64,000 nt of DNA from Chondrilla cf. caribensis (taxonomy: Eukaryota; Porifera; Demospongiae; Chondrillida; Chondrillidae). Shown one piece after another: positions 15,643 to 30,557 of the stretch (the first letter of the stretch is position 1; each line of letters opens with the position of its first letter). Made by a program: the position numbers and the translations under genes. The notes under the pieces were generated by a model. It saw only the letters and a list, made by a program, of their open reading frames with translations. It ran no database searches and was not told the DNA's origin. The stretch is from the NCBI GenBank assembly GCA_964020155.1, contig OZ026567.1, positions 68,898 through 132,897 of the forward strand, read 5' to 3'.

Positions 15643-16907
15643 ATGGCGACCGGAGATCATGGTACGGGACCACGCCGTATTCACATCCATTTACCACCAG
15701 ATGCTGCTGGTATCGCTTTTGGTTCCGATGGACGTCTACATGTGGTTAAAAAAACAGATGTTTCGAAAACGACGGAGACCGTGAGACAAAATGACGAAGC
15801 TCTGGAGGAAATATTGAGGAAACAGTTGACCGTCGATAAACCTCCCGAGGTAGTTTGTTACTGTATCGGCACCGTGGGTACGAGAGTATAGAGAGCGACA
15901 TAGCGTCATTCACCTGAATGGTCTCAACTTTGTTTACTCATTAATTGCCACAGATTATGTATGAGAGAGCTGAAAGAGTGCTGAAGATCACATGGAAGTC
16001 ATGTGATGCTGCTAATCCCCATTATAAAGTCGATATGGTACAGATTGAGTCAAAAGAAACAAAGACCATTTACAGGTACTAGAACACGTGATGAGCACAT
16101 GACTATCATGTGATATGTAGTATTTTGTGCATTGCAAAGTGGCCCTGGCCATGCCTGTCAGGTGGAGGGTCTCAAGCCTGGAAGATGTTACTCCTTTAGG
16201 TGAGTCTCCTCCCAACTCTATCCCGTACACTGTGTGGAGTAGGACCATTCCTGTTTGTAGTGTGACGGCCAGCTGTGATGACATCATCGGGGAGGAGAGC
16301 CCAGGTGAAGTCCCCACCCCCTGGTGTGCAGAAACCACGCCTCTTTGTCAACAGTGCTTCTTCCAATCTTTGATGTAGTGTCAGTGTTTGAGGTGCCTCC
16401 TGAGGCTCCCAGTAAACCACGCCCACCAAAAATAACAACAAAGAGTAAATCAGCAATGACCCTCTCCTGGCATGTGAGCCTGCCAACACAATGTGCTGGT
16501 ACAGACACACCCATGTAGACACACCTATGTAGGCACACCCATGTAGACACACCCATGTAGACACACCCATGTAGGCACACCCATGTAGGCACACCAGTAT
16601 GCCCCCACCCACAGACATACTCATTGTGTTAATTATCATGCTGTCATCCAGGCACCAGAGAGCAATGGAGATCCCATTTCAAAGTACATATTGGAATGGG
16701 ACCAGGTACAGTACTTGTGATGGCCATTGTGTTGGCTTTACTTCACAGTCTGTCCATCCCCAGGGATCCCCCCTTGGGAATTTCCAGGAAGTATATAGTG
16801 GTCCTGACACCAAGTACAAGCTGTCCACCAAACTGGAGGCTGGTTGTAAGTACCAGTTCAGACTAAAGGCAGCTAACACAGTTGGTTTGAGGTACTTGTG
16901 GTGTCCA

Positions 16908-16964
<57 letters not shown>

Positions 16965-19900
16965 ATGAGGTGATTTGTCAATCCTATGAATCTAATTAGT
17001 GAATGCAGCGAAGTACTACCCTTCAACACTGGGATAGCTGCCCCTCCTAAATCCTCACCCCCTGTTGCCAATAGGGTGGGTGTGGACTTCATTCAACTCT
17101 GTTGGGGTGAGAATGGATCACATGACAATCATGTGAGTAGGGAACCTTCCATCAGTTATAAGTTGGAGATGGAGGATCCAGACACAGTAAGTATATTCAT
17201 CTGTGGGTGTGGTCTGTGTAGCTAGGTGGTGAGCTAAGGGTGTGGTTTGTAGAAGTATATAGGTGACAGGCTGTGGGTGTGGTCTATACAACTGAGTGGC
17301 AGGCTATTGGTGTTACCTTATCGGTAGGGTCATGGTTTTCGGACAATATACCAAGGAGATGGTTGCCAATGGAGACAGGAACAACTGTTGCGAAATCACC
17401 AATACAAATTCCGAGTGAGTCAGGAAAGTAGTAAGACTTCGTGCAGTTATAGTTGAGTCTGATGTAATAGTTTGAAATAGCTAAATAGTTGCTAGCATTC
17501 ACTTCAGAGGTTAATAAGTTTAATTGGTAACTGATATGTATTTTGAAGCACGTTCTCTTGTTTTGATGTGCATGTGATGTATTTTGTGGTGTGTCTCCAG
17601 TGATATTACATTCCCTCATAAACCAGCTACATAAGGATAAGTAGCTTTCACACAAAAATGCTTTGTTTATGAGCTGTTAAACATCTATTATTTGTACTTG
17701 TTAGCTGTCCATGGTGAATGAGAAGGGTACTGGTATCCATAGCAACCCAATCAATGTTACTACTTTACCTGATAAACCAGGTTAGTTGCGACATAATCAA
17801 CTGTTGTGTTGCAATCGTTGGGTGTGCTTCCACCATTGAGTTGTGTACATGTGCAGGTGCCCCTGGGACTCCGAGACTCTTGGGACACATCAAACGGAAG
17901 GAAATCCCCCTGACTTGGGGTGAGCTGCCATCTCCATGATTTCCTGTGCACTTTATTAACATTGAACATGTGACAGTCACACCAGCCAATCAATTTGTAC
18001 TACCTACTATGTCTGTACCAATAATTGATTGGCTGGTGTGACTATCACATGTTCAGTATATAATGCCTTAAAATCAGTGAAATCCATTTAACCCCCCATC
18101 CTGGTGATGGTGATCAATGATCCCTGTCTATTTGCTCTTACGCACCTACTAGACCTGCCTCTTGATGATGGAGGATCAAGCATCAAACTATACCAACTGG
18201 AAATGGCAACTATTAAAGATAATTTTATCAGTGTGTATGAGGGGGAGGAGTCACAGTACTTATGTGAGGGTCTCACTCCCGGTATGACATACCTATTCAG
18301 AGCTAGAGCCTCCAGTGAAGGTGGAATGGGTTCAGTGAGTACCCACACACACACACACAGAGAGAAAGAGAGAGAGATTTGTGTTCCCCTTCTCTTCAGT
18401 GGTCTCCTATAGCAAGGTTTACGACAACTTCACAAGCTCCTTCTGAACCACTGAATCTCAAGGTTTGGGGGAAGCCCCACCAGCGTAAGATTACTCTTAA
18501 ATGGGGTAAGGATGGTGTGTTAATTTGTTTATTGTTTAGTTAAATTTTACCTCAACTTTTCTCCAGATCCTCCCACCAGTGATGGGGGAGCCCCTATAAT
18601 TCACTACACGGTCGAGTACTGTCTTGCAAGTGCCAGTGGTTCTTGGGCAGTGGGGGGAGTGGTCCCTGCTGAAGCATTCCAGTCAGTGGACACGCCCACC
18701 CAGTTCTCCTCACATGTGGATCACCTTGCTCCGGGACACGCCTACCAGTTTCGAGTCAACTGTGTCAATTCTTCCGGGGTATGTCCCAATCTTCTAACTG
18801 TCATCTGTGAACTCCACTGCCATGTCATCTGTCTTCCGTGTAATTCATGAGTCCCATTTCCATGTGATCTATGAGTTCCACTCCCATGCCAATCATGAGT
18901 CCCATTTCCATGTGGTCTATGAGTTCCACTCCCATGCCAATCATGAGTCCCATTTCCATGTGGTCTGTTATACACACACTGACTTAATCTACAGTCTGTA
19001 AATAAGCTCCGCCCACTGAACCAGCTGTGTGAATATCAATTGTAACATTTTGCAGTGTAGTCCTTGGTCTGATGTTGTCATGGCAACAACAGCAGCAGGT
19101 GTCCCAGGTCCTCCGGTAGACTTGGTCAGTCTTACAAAGAGTCCGACGACCACTGTCATCAACTGGGAGGTGTGTTGCAAGTGTTCACAATGGAGCCATT
19201 TTGTAGGATGTTACAAGGGAATTTCCCCTAATAGAATCCCCCTACCTATGGCAGCGAGATTGATCATTACATGGTCCGCTATTGGATGGCTGAGGACAAT
19301 GTCAAGGAGGTTTGAGGAAATATCCACTTCTGGTTCGGTGTTCACTGTCTGTTCTCTGCTTAGGTCACATCAAAGGAGTGTTTCTGTCCCCTAACTTCAC
19401 TGCTGGCCGCTCATGAATATCGTTATAAAGTAGCCGCTGTGAACAGTGTTGGTCTTGGGGGATGGTCAGCGGAAGAAAGGTTCGTAACTCCGCCCACATC
19501 TCCTGGACAAGTCCGTGATGTGTCTGTTGTGTCTAAGCTGTCCAATGAAATAACGGTTACCTGGGCAACCCCAAACAACAATGGAAGTCCCATTTTGAAT
19601 TATCGTATTGAAACTCAGAATGGGATTGTGGATGTAGGTGGTGTTGGCACGTCGTATACACTGCAGGGGTTGTCAGCGGATACTCGATACAAGTCAGTAC
19701 ACATGTTAACCCACAGCTGGGAACATGGTGTGTGGAGTGTGTTTTGTTAATGGATGTAGTGTTCGTTCAACAGGGTCAGAGTTCAAGCAGTCAATGCCAT
19801 TGGTGTTGGGTCCTTCAGGTAAATATCTTTGCAAGTGTATTGACGTTTGTTGTGAGCAAGTAAAGGAGTTGACTGGACTATCTTTGTTCACAAAAGGATG

Positions 19901-22347
19901 TTTTGAATAAGTCGTTTTGTCCATTTAGTACTCACTTGGATGTCAGGACCCTCCCTCCACCTCCTGACCCGCCCACTTTATATCTGTTATCGGCCACACC
20001 CACTTCTTTGAAGATAGGATGGGACAAGAAATTGAAGAAAATGGCCTCAAATACTTACCATTTGGAGATGCTCAAGAATGAGAGGTGCCTCCACAGAGAC
20101 AGTGTGTGTTGATCCAGTCCTGGGGACAGTGTGTGTTGGTCCAGTCCTGGGGACAGTGTGTGTTGGTCCATTCCTGGGGACAGTGTGTGTTGGTCCAGTC
20201 CTGGGGACAGTGTGTGTTGGTCCAGTCCTGGGGACAGTGTGTGTTGGTCCAGTCCTGGGGACAGTGTGTGTTGGTCCAGTCCTGGGGACAGTGTGTGTTG
20301 GTCCAGTCCTGGGGACAGTGTGTGTTGGTCCAGTCCTGGGGACAGTGTGCGTTGGTCCAGTCCTGGGGACAGTGTGTGTTGGTCCAGTTCTGGGGACAGT
20401 GTGTGTTGGTCCAGTCCTGGGGACAGTGTGTGTTGGTCCAGTCCTGGGGACAGTGTGTGTTGGTCCAGTTCTGGGGACAGTGTGTGTTGGTCCAGTCCTG
20501 GGGACAGTGTGTGTTGGTCCAGTTCTGGGGACAGTGTGTGTTGGTCCAGTCCTGGGGACAGTGTGTGTTGGTCCAGTCCTGGGGACAGTGTGTGTTGATC
20601 CAGTCCTGGGGACAGTGTGTGTTGGTCCAGTCCTGGGGACAGTGTGTGTTGGTCCAGTCCTGGGGACAGTGTGTGTTGGTCCAGTTCTGGGGACAGTGTG
20701 TGTTGGTCCAGTTCTGGGGACACATTTCTGATACTTATTGTGCTTTGCTTAAGAGTGGCTGTTGCCATGGTATTGCCGACAGGTTGGAATGTGTACAAAC
20801 TGCGTGGTAATAGCTCCAATTTGGTTGTTACATGTGATCTGCTTCAAGTGCTGCTCAACACGTGGACTCCTACTTAGCTACCCAGTGGACACCAACCAGG
20901 TCATTCCTGACAACACATGATAGGAGGGAACCTTGAATGTTTCAATAAGAGGGTGTGCTTATCAGGAATGCCATGATGTTTGTGGGTGTGTACTGATGTT
21001 TGTGGGTGTGTACTGTTGATTGTGGGTGTTTACTATCGTGTATGGAGGTGTACCTTTGTGTATGGGTGTGTACTGTTGGTTGGGGGTGTGTACTATTGTG
21101 TATGACTATGTACTGTTGTGTATTGGCATGTATTGTTGTGTATTGGCATGTATTGTTATGTATTGGCATGTATTGTTATGTATTGGCATGTAGTGTTGTG
21201 TATTGGCATGTAGTGTTGTGTATTGGCATGTATTGTTATGTATTGGCATGTAGTGTTGTGTATGGGAGTGTACTGTTCTATGTGGGTGTGTCTTGTTGTG
21301 TGGATGTGTGCTATTATTTATAAGTGTTTGTTGCTGTGTTTGGGGGTTTGTACTCTTGTAGATATGCTCTGGTGTACACTGGGAATAGCGTGAGTCACAA
21401 GATAAACAAACTCTCACCAAATATGGGATATTCACTACGTGTGTCTGCAACCAATGAGTCTGGGAGAGGCAGCTGGAGTCTACCTAGTACATTCACCACA
21501 CCCCCACAACCACCTGACACACCTACTGGTGAGAACGATTACTATTTCATATGATGTGTACCTTGGTTCACTGGTGGCTGTTGTGTTCAAAAGGATTCGA
21601 AATAGCTTGTGAGAACTCTGATACAGTCATCTTCTCCTGGGACCATGTGAGATACAACTCCAGTTTTCACTATGAGTTGCAGCAGAAGAATCTGGCAGAA
21701 GGGAATGTTTACAAACAGGTGAGTCATGTGACTATCAGGTGGAACGTAAGTTAAAATGATTATTAATCCAGCTAATATCTTGTCTCTCGTGTGCTGCTTG
21801 TTTGGAGCGCCAAGTTGATCAGAAACTGTCCTGTTAGCACAAGTGTTTGCACAGTTTTCAATTAATATAACTTTTACTCACTTACAATGAATCAACTCCG
21901 ATTATTGATTTTTTTTTGTTTTACATACAATTTTGTAGTGTACCTTCCATGGCCTGAGTCTGAAGGCAACCTCGGGTGAATGAGGTGCTGTTACCACGTT
22001 TCCTCTCACTCCAGGTGTACGCAGGCTCAGATAACAAGTTCACCAGCTGTGGCTACCTCCACGGAGGATGCTATGAAGGTCGTGTTAGAGCTGTCTGCAA
22101 AGAGCCACTTCTGTATGGCAAGTTCACAGACCCAGTTAGATTCACGATACCGGACTCTGAACCTATTACATCACCAACTGAGACCCTCTCTAATTTGGCT
22201 GTCATTCCAGAACCAGCCACTGACCAAGAAACACGAGATGGACAGACAGGAATACTAACTTCCCATAGAACACATTTCCTTTTTATTCTGACTTCACTGG
22301 TGATAGTACTCCTCGCCTTCCTGCTGGGGTACTGCTTGGATTTCTAA
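15643..22347 (+). CDS. FNDC3: FNDC3-family protein: multiple fibronectin type III domains, C-terminal anchor
   Basis: 22 proposed exons with all phases consistent, 994 aa: 15643-15849, 15954-16075, 16140-16199, 16243-16304, 16379-16473, 16652-16705, 16764-16891, 17000-17186, 17328-17414, 17705-17780, 17857-17919, 18153-18334, 18400-18505, 18567-18778, 19056-19169, 19235-19309, 19364-19692, 19774-19818, 19929-20084, 21362-21528, 21594-21718 and 22015-22347. Tandem FN3 modules recur with the pattern P..P....(LKIGW/ITLKW)...Y.LE...Y.G....L.P...Y.FRV.A.N, many split mid-domain by introns as in vertebrate FNDC3A/B. A single hydrophobic segment near the end (FLFILTSLVIVLLAFLLGY) fits the tail membrane anchor of this family. 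The N-terminus is much shorter than in vertebrates, so upstream exons may be missed. Introns contain 14-, 20-, 27- and 48-bp repeats and a foldback element. Confidence 0.9.
16500..16595 (+). repeat. 14-bp tandem repeat in FNDC3 intron
   Basis: Unit GTAGACACACCCAT with A/G variation, about seven copies, starting about 25 bp after the donor at 16474. Confidence 0.9.
16912..16961 (+). repeat. (GT)n microsatellite in FNDC3 intron
   Basis: The GT run begins about 20 bp after the donor at 16892. Confidence 0.95.
17964..18054. mobile_element. Foldback / MITE-like inverted repeat in FNDC3 intron 11
   Basis: Two 31-nt arms, 17964-17994 and 18024-18054, are reverse complements with one mismatch (arm begins GAACATGTGACAGTCACACC and ends AGCCAATCAAT). 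A 29-nt spacer separates them. There is no coding capacity. A small non-autonomous DNA transposon or a solo palindrome are both possible; no clear target-site duplication was found. Confidence 0.7.
18865..18970 (+). repeat. 48-bp tandem duplication in FNDC3 intron
   Basis: A unit containing GAGTTCCACTCCCATGCCAA and CATGAGTCCCATTTCCATG occurs about twice between exons 18567-18778 and 19056-19169. Confidence 0.85.
20098..20722 (+). repeat. 27-bp minisatellite in FNDC3 intron 19
   Basis: About 23 copies of TGTGTGTTGGTCCAGTCCTG+GGGACAG, starting about 14 bp after the donor at 20085. 27 is a multiple of 3, which opens five long frames on both strands. The flanking exons splice in frame (20084 to 21362), giving ...KNERYALVYTG, so the array is intronic. 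Confidence 0.97.
20985..21300 (+). repeat. 20-bp minisatellite in the same FNDC3 intron
   Basis: Unit near TATTGGCATGTATTGTTGTG, about eight good copies flanked by degenerate GTGGGTGTGTACT units. The host intron is 1277 bp (20085-21361), the longest in this gene. Confidence 0.92.
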
Positions 22348-22549
22348 GTGTTTTAAATTGATTAATGATGGAGTCGTGGGTGGTGTCATAGAATACCGTA
22401 TTCAATAATTATACGGGAATATCCGATGTTATAGTTTGTATATTGCACGTCCTTGGGGTACGTATGGCTCCGGGGAAGTCTTCTCGGCCGATATCGTAAG
22501 CCAATGTTTCCAGGTCGTCTGGCAAGAAAGAGAGTTCCGTGCAAGAATA

Positions 22550-24705
<2,156 letters not shown>

Positions 24706-25171
24706 CAGTTACGGTCTTCATTAGCGCTTGTTTACTTTTATATCATTTTTACGTGTACCAAATGCATCTCTTCACTATATATGATATTCTGGTGTATCTT
24801 CTGTGCACTAGTACCTATCTCTCTCTATGTGTGTGGTGTACGTATGTGTGCCATTCTCCTTATACTACCCAAATTAATCATATTTATGATCATGTGATGT
24901 CACATGATACTTTTCAACATATTAATTTTGATTGGTAACATGATAACATTCATCTTCATAACATCTTACTAAGCAACAGCCCTGGGCTACTGTGTGAAAT
25001 GTACATAACACATGCATTGTGCATCAAGTCGGCAGTCCATATATTATGGTTCTATGATCTATATTGTTGATACCCAATGATGGTAGGTTATGATACCATC
25101 CCCATTGTAAACATATTCAAAACATTTAATTCATTTATTAACAACAAAGAGATGTTCAGATTTGAGCAGTG
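24706..25171. other. Convergent intergenic PRKX / RPL8
   Basis: AT-rich 3' untranslated sequence of both genes. On the minus strand an AATAAA signal lies at 25134-25139, about 33 bp past the RPL8 stop. The palindrome ATCATGTGATGTCACATGAT sits at 24889-24908. No gene seen. Confidence 0.6.
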
Positions 25172-26686
<1,515 letters not shown>

Positions 26687-27041
26687 TTCAAACTACAAAT
26701 AAACAAGCATTAAACAAAATCATATATCGCTGGACCCTCCTTTCAGCCTTGTTCATCAGATATAAAGAGATTTCAAAAACATGTGACATCCTTACCGATC
26801 TCTTTTGATAGACGGAAACGATGACGCTATTATCGTGTACTAACGCAAATACTTTGCGTTATTGCTCGAAGACCACGTGGGTGCTGAAGCAAGTTTGAGT
26901 GAATATTACATCCAGGTATATATTTGCTGGGATTCTGTGCTGATCGAGCTTTGTATGTCCGAGCATGTCAGGCTGCAATGTTTGTTAGCTGTAACTTTGT
27001 CCAAAGTATGTTTTATTGCATGGATTTGCTGTAGCCATTCC
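26687..27041. promoter_or_regulatory. Divergent promoter region RPL8 / DKC1
   Basis: 355 bp between two divergent ribosome-biogenesis genes. It includes the probable RPL8 5' UTR exon and intron on the minus strand. An open frame starting at 26862 reads into the DKC1 5' UTR in another phase and is probably not used. Confidence 0.5.
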
Positions 27042-27860
27042 ATGTCGTCGAAAGAGAAACACAAAAAGCACAAGAAATCCAAAGAGAAAGAAGAAACAGG
27101 TAATCGTGATTGTATGGTATGAATAGGACCACTTTCAGGGCAAATTTCTGCTTTGCAAATTCTGCAGATGTGGCGCAAAGCACTTCTGCTCCAAACAAAA
27201 CTGACGTAGAGGTAAATGCCACTGCAGACATTACCATGGGAACGGATATTATCTTGATTAGGTGTTATATTGTCTTATGAATTAATTTCCATTGATATTT
27301 CAGAATGGTGAATTTGTGATAAAACCCACCTCCATCACGCCCCCACTGGATACATCTGAATGGCCTCTTTTATTGAAGGTGCTGTTGCCATAGTAATATG
27401 TCGCTGATTATGAATTTATTTACAGTTATTCTGTTTTGCAGAACTTTGATAAGATGGTGGTGCGCACAGGGCACTATGTCCCTCTCACCTGTGGGTGCAG
27501 TCCCCTGAAGAGACCAATAGCCGAATATGTCAGAACCGGCTTCATCAACCTGGACAAGCCGGCCAATCCCTCATCTCATGAGGTGGTTGCTTGGATACGG
27601 CGAATATTACGAGTGGAGAAAACGGGTCACAGTGGTACCCTGGACCCCAAGGTGACAGGCTGCCTGATTGTGTGCATTGAGAGGGCCACCAGACTGGTCA
27701 AGTCCCAACAGGGGGCGGGTGAGTAGGGGGAGGGGCTGTGGGCGTGTCTTTAGGAATGTCTACTTCTTATATGATCACTGTTTAGGTAAAGAATACGTGT
27801 GTGTAGTGAGGCTACATAATGCTATAGAGAGCGAGACCAAGCTGGCAAAGGTGAGGGGAG

Positions 27861-27928
<68 letters not shown>

Positions 27929-28140
27929 CTAGTATTGATTTAACCTCCCTGTGTTGGCTCCAGGCTATTGAGATGCTGACAGGTGCCCTGTTCCAGCGTC
28001 CTCCGCTGATTGCTGCAGTGAAGAGACAGTTGAGAATTAGAACTATTTATGAGAGCAAATTGTTGGAATTTGACAAGGATAGGCATTTGGGTGAGCACAG
28101 TACACACAGTGTGTGGGTGCTTCTCAATATCTCTCTCTGT

Positions 28141-28206
<66 letters not shown>

Positions 28207-29799
28207 CTTATCCCTACTGTGGAGCCCACTCCTGCATGCCTTACCAGGTATTCAGTGCCTTGTGTGTCTACTGTGTGCATTGAACCACATCAATGGAGGC
28301 TGTGTCCTGCTGGGACATCACAGAATGTCTGGACAATGACACATATCAGATTTGACATACGTAAACAATCACATTACATTATTAATTTGATTGTCATATT
28401 CAATGTACATTATTGGTTAATGAGGTCTGTCAGTACATTTGTACATTCATAGCACTCCACATTGTGGAGGTTTGTGTATGGTACTGTTAGCAAGACCTTT
28501 GTGATGTTCTAGGTGTGTTCTGGGTCAGCTGTGAAGCAGGCACCTACATCAGGACCTTGTGTGTGCACTTGGGGTACCTGCTGGAGGTGGGAGGACACAT
28601 GCAGGAGTTGAGGAGGGTTCGGTCGGGAATACAGTCTGAAAATGTGAGTGGACACACCCCTGCCCCTCCCATGGTGAAGTAGTTTACTGTTGTTGACTGT
28701 TTCCAGGACAACCTTGTGACCATGCACGATGTACTGGATGCTCAGTGGATACTGGACAACACTAAAAATGGTGTGTAGGGAAGGGGGAGTGTGGGGGAGA
28801 GGGAGGAGTGTGTGGGGGAGGGGGAGGAGTGTGCGGGGGAGGGGAGTATGTTGGGAGGGGGAGGAGTGTGGGGGAGAGGAGGAATGTGTGGGGGAGAGGG
28901 AGTGTGTGGGGATGGGAAGGGGTGTGTGGGAGAGGGGAGGAGTGTGTTAGGAGAGAGGTGTGTAGGTTGGTTAACTGTGAAGATGTACTTTGACCTCTGA
29001 CCCTAACATGCAACTTCACTGTAGAGTCCTACATGAGAAGAGTTGTGAAGCCGCTGGAAGCTCTACTCACAAACCACAAGAGAATTGTTATGAAAGACAG
29101 CGCAGTGAGTATTCCTGTCTACTGTGTAGTCACCTTCATCTGCCCGGTGTCTGGACGCATGTCTAGACACATGTCTACCCGTCCTGTTGTCCACTCTGGG
29201 TGTACCATTATGTCTCTATAACCTTTGTCTTGGCAGGTGAATGCAGTGTGCTATGGAGCCAAGATCATGCTCCCAGGAGTCCTGAGGTTTGACCCAGGGA
29301 TTGAAGTGAACAGTGAACTGGTTATCATGACCACCAAAGGAGAGGCCGTTGCATTAGGTGTGTGTGTGTGTGTATGTGTGTGTGTGTGTGTGTGTGTATG
29401 TGTGTGTGTGTGCTGTGTGCTGTGTGCTGTGTGTGCTGTGTGCTTTTGGTGTTAATTCTTCTACTCTTCAATGTTAAGGAATTGCCATGATGTCCACTGC
29501 TACCATGGCAACGTGTGATCATGGTGTGGCTGCCAAGATCAAGCGTGTTGTAATGAGCAGAGATGTCTACCCCAGGAAGTGGGGGCTGGGTCCTAAGGTG
29601 AGGTTGTGTGCTCACTCAATTTGTGGATGCAATTTGAGGGCTCTCTGTTCACTGTTCTCTGTTCTCTGTTCTCTATTCACTGTTCATTGCTCTTAGGCTC
29701 TGGAGAAGAAGAAGCTAATTGTAGCTGGCAAGCTGGGGAAATATGGCCGACCACTGGAAGGGTCAACAGTGACTGCAGAACAGTTAGTGTGTGTGTGTG

Positions 29800-29841
<42 letters not shown>

Positions 29842-30137
29842 GTTAGACTCTGTTGACCACACATTCCAGGTTACTGTACACTGAAGACACTGCAGAAGCC
29901 AGGCTTGGCACAAAGGTATTCACAGTGATAGCGTTGTACATAACTTTGGATATTAATCATTCGTCTTGCATTCTTCAGAGAGAAAGAGAAGGCAGCGATG
30001 AAGAAGTGACTGAAAAGAAAAAGAAGAAAAAAGAGAAGAAAAAGAAGAAAGACAAAGACAAGGATGCCGATAGAGTCTCACCAAAGGACGAGGTGATTGG
30101 AGCCCTCCTCGGGGGCCAGGAGGGAACAGCTTGTTAG
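27042..30137 (+). CDS. DKC1: Dyskerin, H/ACA snoRNP pseudouridine synthase
   Basis: 14 exons: 27042-27099, 27168-27211, 27304-27378, 27442-27718, 27786-27850, 27964-28090, 28513-28643, 28707-28770, 29025-29104, 29237-29357, 29479-29597, 29697-29782, 29870-29915 and 29979-30137, giving 483 aa. The DKCLD segment ([18 protein letters not shown]), TruB catalytic motif ([16 protein letters not shown], Asp about 127), [17 protein letters not shown] and a PUA domain ([18 protein letters not shown] onward) are all present. Both tails are Lys-rich nuclear signals ([32 protein letters not shown]). Dyskerin pseudouridylates rRNA and snRNA using guide RNAs and supports telomerase RNA. Five introns contain GT repeats at their donors. 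Intron 28091-28512 (422 bp) has non-repetitive sequence that could host a guide RNA, but this is unproven. Confidence 0.97.
27862..27926 (+). repeat. (GT)n in DKC1 intron 5
   Basis: The GT run begins about 12 bp after the donor at 27851. Confidence 0.95.
28138..28205 (+). repeat. (GT)n in DKC1 intron 6
   Basis: The GT run begins about 47 bp after the donor at 28091. Confidence 0.95.
28771..28955 (+). repeat. G-rich 14-20 bp degenerate repeat starting at DKC1 donor
   Basis: Units of the type GTGTGGGGGAGAGGGAGGA start at the intron's first base. With many G-runs on the sense strand it could form G-quadruplexes in RNA. Confidence 0.85.
29358..29440 (+). repeat. (GT)n starting at DKC1 intron 10 donor
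   Basis: The GT run is continuous with the splice donor after codon fragment G at 29357, followed by GTGTGCT repeats. Confidence 0.93.
29787..29842 (+). repeat. (GT)n in DKC1 intron 12
   Basis: The GT run begins about 4 bp after the donor at 29783. Confidence 0.95.
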
Positions 30138-30557
30138 ACGTGATCACCACAGTAATGCATAACTCGATGTGGAGTGCACAGACCCTGTCATTAGATGGGT
30201 ATCCAGTGTTTTGTTCTACCTTCCTATGTACATGCCCGCTCATCGTAGTACACACCTTCTTGTCGTAGTACACACCTTCTCATCATAGTACACATGCTCT
30301 CATCGTAGTACACACCCTCTCATCATAGCACAAGCCCTCTCATCGTAGTACACGCCCTCTCATCGTAGTACACGCCCTCTCATCGTAGCACACACCCTCT
30401 CATCGTAGCACACGCCCTCTCATCATAGCACACACCCTCTCATCGTAGCACACGCCCTCTCATCGTAGTACACGCCCTTATCATAGTATTTACATGTTTA
30501 CATTGCAGGAATTATAGTCCAAGACCTCAACAACTCTAACTACATTGAACAAAGTTC
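30138..30557. repeat. Convergent intergenic DKC1 / ELMOD with 20-bp minisatellite
   Basis: 3' untranslated sequence of both genes. From about 30238 to 30485 it is a tandem array of CTCATCGTAGTACACACCCT (A/G and C/T variants), about 12 copies. No gene seen. Confidence 0.85.

Noticed and set aside
20055..20819. Repetitive frames up to 254 codons on both strands
   Set aside because: Produced by the stop-free 27-bp minisatellite inside an FNDC3 intron; flanking exons join in frame without it.
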